From contig NZ_JABASR010000004.1 in NCBI RefSeq assembly GCF_016107525.1, positions 186,001-250,000 on the forward strand: a stretch of 64,000 bases of DNA, in the 5' to 3' direction. This document shows positions 57,587 to 64,000 of this stretch, one piece after another. The notes beneath the pieces were generated by a model that did not search any database, was not told the DNA's origin, and saw only the letters and a list, made by a program, of their open reading frames with translations. A program made the translations under genes and the position numbers. Position 1 is the stretch's first letter, and each line of letters begins with the position of its first letter. This DNA comes from Psychrobacter aquimaris. Lineage in GTDB: Bacteria > Pseudomonadota > Gammaproteobacteria > Pseudomonadales > Moraxellaceae.

Positions 57587-58732
57587 TCAAGCCTGTGCTT
57601 CTATATGCTTAATTAAGGCTGCTAACTGATCTTGGCTGTGGAAAAATATCTCAACACTACCCTGACCATCTTTTTTGTGTTTGAGTTTGACTTCAGCCCC
57701 TAACATGTCTGTCAGTCTTTGTATCAAACGCTCAGACTCACGAGATTGCGTTTGCTCAGCACGATTGGCTTTAGGCGCAGGCTGCAAGATCGATTTGACC
57801 AACTTTTCAGCGTCGCGTACTGTCATACCGCCATCGATGATTTTTTGCGCGATAATTGGCTGCTGCTCAGAAGATAATGCCAATAGTGTGCGCGCATGAC
57901 CCATATCTAAGGCGCTATTTGCCAAATGATCTTTGACTGTATCATGTAGCTGATTGAGACGCAGCAGGTTTGATACGGTGGTGCGCGCCTTGCCAACGAC
58001 TTCGGCAATCATCGCATGACTCATACCAAATTCAGTATGAAAACGTTGTAATGCGGCGGCTTGCTCAATCACTGACAAGTCTTCACGCTGGATATTTTCA
58101 ATCAAGGCCAGTGCGATGGCAAGCTCATCCGATAAAGCACGTTCAATCGCTGGGATGACAGATTTACCTGCCATTTTTGCCGCACGCCAGCGACGCTCAC
58201 CAGCAATGATTTCATGAGTAACGAATGCTTCACTCTTGTCTTCATTGGCCAACAACGGACGGATAACGATCGGTTGCATGACGCCATGCTGCTCAATCGA
58301 AGACGCCAGCTCTGCAAGCGCCGTTTCACTCATATCACGGCGTGGCTGGTACTTACCCGCTTGCAAACGCGTGACATCTATTTGCACCAAGCTGATTTGG
58401 TCTTCAGATGCACTGGCATCCGTTCCATTAACACGACTCTTATTAACCGTACCTTTGTTTACCGTACGCGGCGACCGTGTGCTACGACTACTGGCAATGG
58501 TGTCAGAGGCAACAGGTTTGGCCATTGGTTTTTCACTGGTCTCGTTACTATCAGATTGAACAGGCGTGCTAATATTTAATCTATCAGCGTTTAGCGTTTC
58601 AGCTGGCAAAGTACTCTCACGCGCCGCCATATCGTCTTGCAAGGCAGAGGCGGTGATTTGCTTTTCTTTTTTGATTGACCCCAATAAGGCATCTAAGCCT
58701 CGATTGGCAGCCAACCCTCTTTTCTTCGCCAT
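57587..58732 (-). CDS. parB: Chromosome partitioning protein ParB
   Basis: 381 residues. After a ~110-residue variable N-terminus, QIDVTRLQAGKYQPRRDMSE and IIAGERRWRAAKMAG form the ParB/Srx CTP-binding domain (GERRWRA motif), and IEQAAALQRFHTEFGMSHAMIAEVVGKARTTVSNLLRLNQL the helix-turn-helix that reads parS. The C-terminal ~50 residues form the dimer domain. The variable segment includes a KGTVNKSRVN run with Thr/Arg/Ser repeats. AGAGGA before ATG. Follows parA by 139 bases. I found no canonical parS in the window. Confidence 0.96.
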   Translation of the reverse strand: MAKKRGLAANRGLDALLGSIKKEKQITASALQDDMAARESTLPAETLNADRLNISTPVQSDSNETSEKPMAKPVASDTIASSRSTRSPRTVNKGTVNKSRVNGTDASASEDQISLVQIDVTRLQAGKYQPRRDMSETALAELASSIEQHGVMQPIVIRPLLANEDKSEAFVTHEIIAGERRWRAAKMAGKSVIPAIERALSDELAIALALIENIQREDLSVIEQAAALQRFHTEFGMSHAMIAEVVGKARTTVSNLLRLNQLHDTVKDHLANSALDMGHARTLLALSSEQQPIIAQKIIDGGMTVRDAEKLVKSILQPAPKANRAEQTQSRESERLIQRLTDMLGAEVKLKHKKDGQGSVEIFFHSQDQLAALIKHIEAQA

Positions 58733-58871
58733 GATTACCTATCCTCTAACGCTAAAATAAAAGCCAAATAATTATTAATACAACTTACTCATTACTCATA
58801 AATATAATATTCAATATCTGTTTGCACGCTTTTGCCTGCAGTCTATCATTGGTGCTAAAAAAATATGCATA

Positions 58872-59651
58872 TTAGTCACTTTGTTTCATGACTTCAGCCG
58901 CCAATTTTTGATAAGCGCGCGCACCTTTTGACCATCTCTCATAAGCGATAACTGGCAAACCATGCGCTGGCGCTTCTGCTAAGCGAATATTTCTTGGAAT
59001 ATGGGTCTTATACATAATATTGCCAAAATGCGCTTCCAGCTCGGCAGAAACATCACGAGCCAGTGTATTGCGTGCATCAAATAATGTTCTCACCACACCG
59101 CGGATATATAGCTTCGGATTCAACTCGGTTAAACGCTCAATCGTCTGCGACAAATCAGCCAAGCCTTCTAGTGCATAGTATTCACACTGCATCGGAATAA
59201 TGACGCTATCTGTAGCAACTAACGCATTAATCGTCAGCAAATTCAAGCTGGGTGCGCAGTCTATAACCACATAGTCGTAAGCCGGTTCTTTAGCAGCTAG
59301 CTGATCATTGACCAATGCTGCCATTGCTGTTTTAAACAGCTCATGACTATCGGTCTTATTCATCAAGGTAATATCCATGCCAGCCAAATCACGATTGGCA
59401 CCGATCACATCAAACCCTGCCGGACTAGTAACAATAGCATCAGACAGCGACACCCCGTCCAATAGCACGTCCGCTATCGTCAGTGCTAATTCGTTCTTAT
59501 CGACACCCGTACCACTGGTCGCATTACCCTGTGGGTCTAAGTCAATCAGCAGTACATGCTTGCGCTTCGCAGCCAAGCTGGCGGTCAAATTTACTGCCGT
59601 CGTGGTTTTGCCCACGCCGCCTTTTTGATTCGCAATTGCTATGATTTCCAT
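58872..59651 (-). CDS. parA: Chromosome partitioning ATPase ParA
   Basis: 259 residues from ATG 59651; the frame opens four codons earlier at a TTG. Deviant Walker A QKGGVGKTTTAVNLTASLA with signature Lys10, VLLIDLDPQGNATSG, and VVIDCAPSLNLLTINAL (Walker B region) define a Soj/ParA ATPase. With ParB it segregates the chromosome origin. The rsmG-parA-parB order is the usual one near the replication origin of gammaproteobacteria, though mnmG is not visible in the sequence available here. Confidence 0.96.
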   Translation of the reverse strand: MEIIAIANQKGGVGKTTTAVNLTASLAAKRKHVLLIDLDPQGNATSGTGVDKNELALTIADVLLDGVSLSDAIVTSPAGFDVIGANRDLAGMDITLMNKTDSHELFKTAMAALVNDQLAAKEPAYDYVVIDCAPSLNLLTINALVATDSVIIPMQCEYYALEGLADLSQTIERLTELNPKLYIRGVVRTLFDARNTLARDVSAELEAHFGNIMYKTHIPRNIRLAEAPAHGLPVIAYERWSKGARAYQKLAAEVMKQSD

Positions 59652-59876
59652 ACACTCACTCAATTTAATTAGGGTCTATTACTGTTATTTTACTTTTGAC
59701 TTGAACAATCAATTTTTCGCTAAATTTTGCATAGCATAATACTCATAAGCGTCAAAAATACGAGTATCTCTATATAATTAGCGCGATCTGTATCACCATA
59801 TTTTGAATATTATGCCATTCAGATATCAACAAAATCATGTGGCACCGATATGTATCATCTAAAAGGTGTTCATAGC

Positions 59877-60593
59877 TTAGACATTTTTATAGGACAATTC
59901 AATTAAATGACGACTATCATGTAAACGAGGCACTTTAAGTTTAATCGTCTTAATATGCCAGTCATTGTCTAGTGCTTGTAGTTCTTCATCACTTGGTGCT
60001 TTGCCTTTCATCGCGCATAAGTAACCATTATCTGCTAAGCGCGGCTGAGCCACTTCGACAAAGTCGATCAAACTGGCGAAGGCTCTAGAGGTCACAACGT
60101 CATAGCTGGCTTCATGCGCCTCGATACGAGAAGCGATTGGCTGCATATTATTCAAACCCAGCTCGCTACTGATTTGCTTAATAAAACGAATTTTTTTCTG
60201 ATTACTATCAAGGGCGGTGCATTGACGCTCTGGCTGACAAATCGCAATAATAACCGCTGGCAACCCTGCTCCCGTGCCAATATCTAACAGTGACCCTGAT
60301 GGTAAATGCGTTATAATAGCCAAACAATCAATCACATGTTTGATCAATGCCTCTTCTGGATCAGTGATGGCGGTCAGATTATACGCTTTATTCCACAACA
60401 AAAGCTGGTCTAAGTACAATAATAATGTGCGCTGCTGCGTCTCACTCAAGGATAGACTGAGCTCATTGACCGCTTGTGCCAAGGTATTTGCCAGCGCTGG
60501 TAATTGCGCGCCAAGCTTTACAAAGCCAGTTGGATCAATACGGATATTGCCCGTGTTAGCAGAGGATGAAGATGTTCTAGTAAAGTCTGACAT
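59877..60593 (-). CDS. rsmG: 16S rRNA (guanine527-N7)-methyltransferase RsmG
   Basis: 238 residues. Methylates G527 of 16S rRNA using S-adenosylmethionine. YLDQLLLWNKAYNLTAITDPEEALIKHVIDCLAI is the RsmG N-terminal signature; GSLLDIGTGAGLPAVIIAI is the S-adenosylmethionine motif I; VVTSRAFASL follows. A ~30-residue extra leader precedes the core. GGATAA before ATG. Divergent from the Lon-like protease, upstream of parA. Confidence 0.95.
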   Translation of the reverse strand: MSDFTRTSSSSANTGNIRIDPTGFVKLGAQLPALANTLAQAVNELSLSLSETQQRTLLLYLDQLLLWNKAYNLTAITDPEEALIKHVIDCLAIITHLPSGSLLDIGTGAGLPAVIIAICQPERQCTALDSNQKKIRFIKQISSELGLNNMQPIASRIEAHEASYDVVTSRAFASLIDFVEVAQPRLADNGYLCAMKGKAPSDEELQALDNDWHIKTIKLKVPRLHDSRHLIELSYKNV

Positions 60594-60932
60594 ACAACGA
60601 GTTATCCAGTTTTGACATGTGAACCGTCTATTTTATCATGCAGTCTGCCCATTGAATAGTTGCAGATTGCGCCAATGTGAGACATCTTATACTATCTGAG
60701 CCTATATTGAGGCGTTATTGTTCTTTGATCACCTTAAATGGATGATGAATGATTGCTTATATATGCGTTTTTGACAAAGCCTGCTAATGATACAAAACTG
60801 CTTTTAATGATTTATCTAAAGTATGGCTATATCTTGTAAAATACCTGTATTAATGATTAAGCTCAGTACAAAAAATTCAGCATAACAATCAATATAACCA
60901 TTCCACTTTCTACAAACGATTACTGTACACCT
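60594..60932. other. Divergent intergenic region rsmG / Lon-like protease
   Basis: 339 bases, AT-rich, both promoters expected; AAAAT/TATAAT-like words occur near 60835-60850. No hairpin or gene that I would call. Confidence 0.4.
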
Positions 60933-63764
60933 ATGACTGAACAGCCACACATCTCTACCTCTCAATTATCAAAAGACGCTAATAAAAAAGACGCTAATAA
61001 TATGGCAACACCCATCATTGAATTAAAAAGCACCAAATCAGCAACAGCGAATGCACCACATCCATGCTTTATTGATATCAAGCAGCGCTGCCTTGTCACC
61101 GCTGAGCAACTAAAGCGGTATAGCGACCCTGATGAGTTGCCCACGGATACCCGCACGGCACCAGATCTAGACGTTGGCTTTGGTCAGCAGCGTGCCCTAA
61201 AAGCCTTACAAACGGCTTTGGATATCAAAGCCAGTGGCTATCATGTGTTTGCGGCTGGTGAAAATGGCTTGGGCAAACGCACTGTCATCAGCCGCTTGCT
61301 AACGCGTATTGCCGCCGATGCACCCACACCTGATGACTGGGTATATGTGCATAATTTTACCGATCCACGCACCCCACTAGCCTTGCGTCTACCTGCGGGA
61401 CAAGCCTCCTTATTGCAGCAGCAGGTCAATCATTTATGGCAACAAGCCAAAAAACGATTGAGCCAACGCTTTCGTAGTGACCAATATCAAAGCAAAATCG
61501 AAGCCATCAAAAACGACACTCATCAAAAAGAGAGTCAGGCTTATGATGTGCTCAATGCGGAAGGTAAACAATATGATTTAGCACTGACGTTTCGCTCCTT
61601 TGATAATAAAGCAGTGTTTGTACATCACAGTCAACTGGCGACAGAAACTAGTGGTGGTGATAACAAAGCATCTGCTAGCCATAAAAATAAATCCGTGAGC
61701 GAGAATAGTAGCAAAGCGAGCACTCCTAGCACCGACCATAACAATCCTATTAATGCAGAGCGGAATGAAAACAATACTGAATACGGCAATAGTGAATACG
61801 AAGCTGAGCTAAATAACTTCGTCCAAAAAAACCATATGCAAAAACGCTTAAGTCAGTTGACCATCGCGTTAGAGCAGCTAGAGGACGAAGCCAATGATGC
61901 AATAGAAGCGCTGCATCGCAATATTGCACGGCGTGCATTACAACCGTTATTTGCCCCCGTTTATGAGCAATTTGCCAGTCATCCGCTGGTCATTGACTAT
62001 CTCAAAGCGGTATTTGCCGATATGGTTACGCATGTCGAGCGCATCGTCAATGGCGATGATGAAGAGTTTGTAACGGCAGTTTTGGCCACGACCCCAAGTC
62101 GCTATGCGGTCAACGTCATTGTCAGTCACACCCCAGAAGATGGCGCACCTGTCATCTTTGAGGACTTACCGACGCACTTGAACTTGTTGGGTCATGTCGA
62201 GCAAATCACCCAATTGGGCACGGTCACCACTGATGTCAGTATGATTCGAGCGGGTGCTCTACACCGTGCCAATGGTGGTTATTTACTATTAGAAGCGAGT
62301 CACTTACTTGAGCATCCTTATGCTTGGCAAGGTCTCAAGCGTGCACTACAATCACGAAAAATCAAACTCTCTAGCCTTGAGCAGATGCTAACTTTAACAG
62401 GCAGCTTATCGCTAGCGCCTGCCCCCATTGATCTTGATATTAAAGTAATTTTACTTGGCGAAGCTGATTTATATTATGAGCTATTAGAGCTTGAGCCTGA
62501 ATTTGATGCGGTGTTTAAAGTACGTGCTGACTTTCACGATGATGTGGTTCGCAGCAGTGAGCACGAATTGGCGTTAGTCGCAAAAATGGCTGATATCATT
62601 GACTATGCCAACCTCTATCCGTTTGATCGTAGCGCGCAAGCTGCCCTACTTGAGCATTTAAGCTTACAAGCAGAAGACCAAGACCGCTTAAGCTTGCACA
62701 GTGATTTATTAATCAAGCTATTGCATGAGTCTAACCGCCATGCACATTTGAACGGACAAAACATCGTCAGCGCCAATCATGTGACCCACGCTATTGATGA
62801 TATGGATGAGCGCTCAGGATACCTGCGTGACCTCTATTGGGATGAGCTAAAAAATGGTCAGCAGCTTATTCAAACCCAAGGCAGCGCTGTCGGACAAGTC
62901 AATGCGCTGACAGTGGTCAGCTATGCCGATAGCGAGTTTGGCATGCCCGCCCGCTTGACTGCCGTTATTCAACCAAATATCGGTACGGGTGAGATTCTCG
63001 ATATCGAGCGTGATGTGGATCTAGGCGGTAGTTTACACGCCAAAGGCATGCTGATTATGACCAGTTATTTGCGCGCGTTATTCAGTCAACATCATGCACT
63101 CAACTTTAGTGCCTCACTCGCTTTTGAGCAGAGCTATGCCCATATAGATGGCGATAGTGCCACCGTCAGCGAAGGTTGTGCGCTGCTATCAGCGTTAGCA
63201 AATGTGCCAATTGATCAATCATTTGCCATTACTGGCTCTATGAACCAATTGGGCGAAGTGCAAGCGGTTGGTGGCATCAATTCTAAAATTGCCGGATTTT
63301 TTGATGCGTGCCGCGAGCAAGAACTGACTGGGCAGCAAGGCGTGGTCATTCCGATGGCCAACGTCAAACAGCTCATGCTGCGTGACGACATCATTGCTGC
63401 CGTCAAAGCGGGCGAATTTCATATTTATGGTGTCTATACACTGAGCGAAGCCTTGACGCTGATGACTGGTTTACCTATCGATACCATGAACAAAAAAGGT
63501 CGCTATCGTAAAGACACGTTATTTGGCAAAGTTTTAAGTCGTCTGATGTTATGGGATGAAAATCAAGATCGCAATGACGATGATATTGATGATAAAAAGT
63601 CCAAAAAGAAAGATAAAAAAAAGCAGAAAGCAAAGCGTCAAAAAAAAGAGGAAAAAAGACAACAAGAAAAACGTAAAGACAAGGTAAAGGATAACGAAGT
63701 CGTTATAAATGAGGATTCAAGCATCGATAACGATGCTAGTAAAATGCCCATTGACGACATATAA
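60933..63764 (+). CDS. Lon-like ATP-dependent protease (YcbZ/LonB-type, AAA plus S16 domain)
   Basis: 943 residues. The ATPase part has GENGLGKRT (109-117) as Walker A and, after a coiled-coil middle, EDLPTHLNLLGHVEQ and GALHRANGGYLLLEASHLLEHPYAWQGLKRAL. The C-terminal peptidase S16 domain has the dyad Ser742 (GDSATVSEG) and Lys785 (GGINSKIAGFF). It has no classical Lon N-domain. Two odd segments: a Ser/Asn/Lys-rich insertion near 238-290 and a Lys-rich tail of ~60 residues after residue 880. Degrades or processes proteins with ATP; substrates unknown. Met24 is an alternative start. Followed by a 69-bp repeat element. Confidence 0.93.
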   Translation: MTEQPHISTSQLSKDANKKDANNMATPIIELKSTKSATANAPHPCFIDIKQRCLVTAEQLKRYSDPDELPTDTRTAPDLDVGFGQQRALKALQTALDIKASGYHVFAAGENGLGKRTVISRLLTRIAADAPTPDDWVYVHNFTDPRTPLALRLPAGQASLLQQQVNHLWQQAKKRLSQRFRSDQYQSKIEAIKNDTHQKESQAYDVLNAEGKQYDLALTFRSFDNKAVFVHHSQLATETSGGDNKASASHKNKSVSENSSKASTPSTDHNNPINAERNENNTEYGNSEYEAELNNFVQKNHMQKRLSQLTIALEQLEDEANDAIEALHRNIARRALQPLFAPVYEQFASHPLVIDYLKAVFADMVTHVERIVNGDDEEFVTAVLATTPSRYAVNVIVSHTPEDGAPVIFEDLPTHLNLLGHVEQITQLGTVTTDVSMIRAGALHRANGGYLLLEASHLLEHPYAWQGLKRALQSRKIKLSSLEQMLTLTGSLSLAPAPIDLDIKVILLGEADLYYELLELEPEFDAVFKVRADFHDDVVRSSEHELALVAKMADIIDYANLYPFDRSAQAALLEHLSLQAEDQDRLSLHSDLLIKLLHESNRHAHLNGQNIVSANHVTHAIDDMDERSGYLRDLYWDELKNGQQLIQTQGSAVGQVNALTVVSYADSEFGMPARLTAVIQPNIGTGEILDIERDVDLGGSLHAKGMLIMTSYLRALFSQHHALNFSASLAFEQSYAHIDGDSATVSEGCALLSALANVPIDQSFAITGSMNQLGEVQAVGGINSKIAGFFDACREQELTGQQGVVIPMANVKQLMLRDDIIAAVKAGEFHIYGVYTLSEALTLMTGLPIDTMNKKGRYRKDTLFGKVLSRLMLWDENQDRNDDDIDDKKSKKKDKKKQKAKRQKKEEKRQQEKRKDKVKDNEVVINEDSSIDNDASKMPIDDI

Positions 63765-63834
63765 GCTGATTTATAGCAAAAGTTAACCGTGTTAAAACCA
63801 ATCAATGCGTCAGTGGGCTAATTCATGAGATACC

Positions 63835-63903
63835 CTAGAGCGTGTCCTCATTTTAAAAATGGAGATAGAAATGTTCATTGATTGAATTGAGGACATGCCC
63901 TAG
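63835..63903. repeat. CTAG-bounded inverted-repeat element, 69 bp (MITE-like)
   Basis: Terminal repeats CTAGAGCGTGTCCTCA and TGAGGACATGCCCTAG are inverted with two mismatches over 16 bp. The inside is AT-rich and shares AATTCAATCAATGAACATTT (reverse strand) with the copy at 14178. CTAG at both ends may be a duplicated target, as expected for IS5-like elements. Too small to encode anything; likely a miniature non-autonomous element. Confidence 0.8.
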
Positions 63904-64000
63904 ACGCTACGATGCTCTTCTGCGATGATAAATGGTTAATGCTACGCTAAGATATACAAAAGCCAACTCGTAATTTCATAAAGGTTATCGCTTAATGACT

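Noticed and set aside
58214-58579. 121-codon plus-strand frame opposite parB
   Set aside because: Antisense to conserved ParB domains; Arg/Thr-rich composition is that of a shadow frame.
57587-60593. parS sites near parAB
   Set aside because: I looked for the canonical 16-bp TGTTTCACGTGAAACA and close variants in the window and found none; a systematic search would be needed.
1-64000. Defence island, prophage, CRISPR, toxin-antitoxin or biosynthetic cluster
   Set aside because: No integrase, transposase, Cas, restriction-modification, toxin or large synthase gene is present; the window is core chromosome.

Overview
The window looks like core chromosome of a Moraxellaceae gammaproteobacterium, most likely Psychrobacter. 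This is inferred from moderate-to-low GC, Psychrobacter-like protein sequences, polar low-complexity extensions on housekeeping proteins, a periplasmic thioredoxin-MsrA-MsrB fusion, and the gene orders holB-pilZ and rsmG-parA-parB. I see no prophage, CRISPR array, rRNA, tRNA or complete insertion sequence. Gene density is high and most genes are recognisable housekeeping or membrane functions.

Layout. 1-1.7 kb: end of secD and complete secF (Sec translocase accessory). 2.1-4.8 kb: a MATE efflux protein and the azlC-azlD pair for branched-chain amino acid export. 4.9-9.2 kb (minus): purF, cvpA, pyrD (nucleotide synthesis) and a small membrane protein. 9.4-16.2 kb (minus): gspM/gspL (type II secretion inner-membrane platform), sixA, gpsA, a YdjA-like nitroreductase, zapE and an alpha/beta hydrolase. 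16.5-18.9 kb (plus): a small lipoprotein, then xseA and xseB (exonuclease VII). 18.9-27.3 kb (minus): pncB, the Trx-MsrA-MsrB fusion, a glycine betaine/choline ABC importer made of a fused binding-protein/permease plus an ATPase, and an aldehyde dehydrogenase. 27.7-29.9 kb (plus): lipB, ppa and a small membrane-anchored protein. 30.1-37.6 kb: patatin-like lipase, truC, an SDR, a DUF1622 membrane protein (plus), dusB, a BetT-like choline transporter and a HIT protein. 37.9-42.3 kb (plus): an unknown protein, ilvD and a CPA1 antiporter. 42.3-50.6 kb: a class C beta-lactamase-fold hydrolase, a CX5R phosphatase, then a fatty-acid/acyl-CoA set (MaoC hydratase, large FabG, divergent thiolase), and ppk2. 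50.7-60.6 kb (minus): a long co-directional run rsmG, parA, parB, exbB, exbD, msbA, lpxK, kdsB, holB, pilZ. 60.9-63.8 kb (plus): a Lon-like protease.

How genes work together. exbBD-msbA-lpxK-kdsB groups lipid A/KDO synthesis and lipid A flipping with an energising proton-channel pair. Two separate choline/betaine importers suggest an osmoprotection-oriented lifestyle. The MaoC/FabG4/thiolase block provides three of the activities of a beta-oxidation-like or short-chain acyl-CoA cycle, in the arrangement known from the mycobacterial htdX-fabG4-fadA2 locus.

No clearly new multi-gene system was found. The most interesting non-gene signals are: a family of short CTAG-bounded inverted-repeat elements (one 69-bp copy, two 42-bp one-ended copies, one of which provides the stop codon of xseA); two mutually exclusive hairpins in the purF leader; a transcription terminator whose U-tract directly touches the dusB start codon; and in-frame tandem-repeat or disordered insertions inside conserved enzymes. 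Several start codons below are placed inside the longest open frames on ribosome-binding-site and family-alignment grounds.
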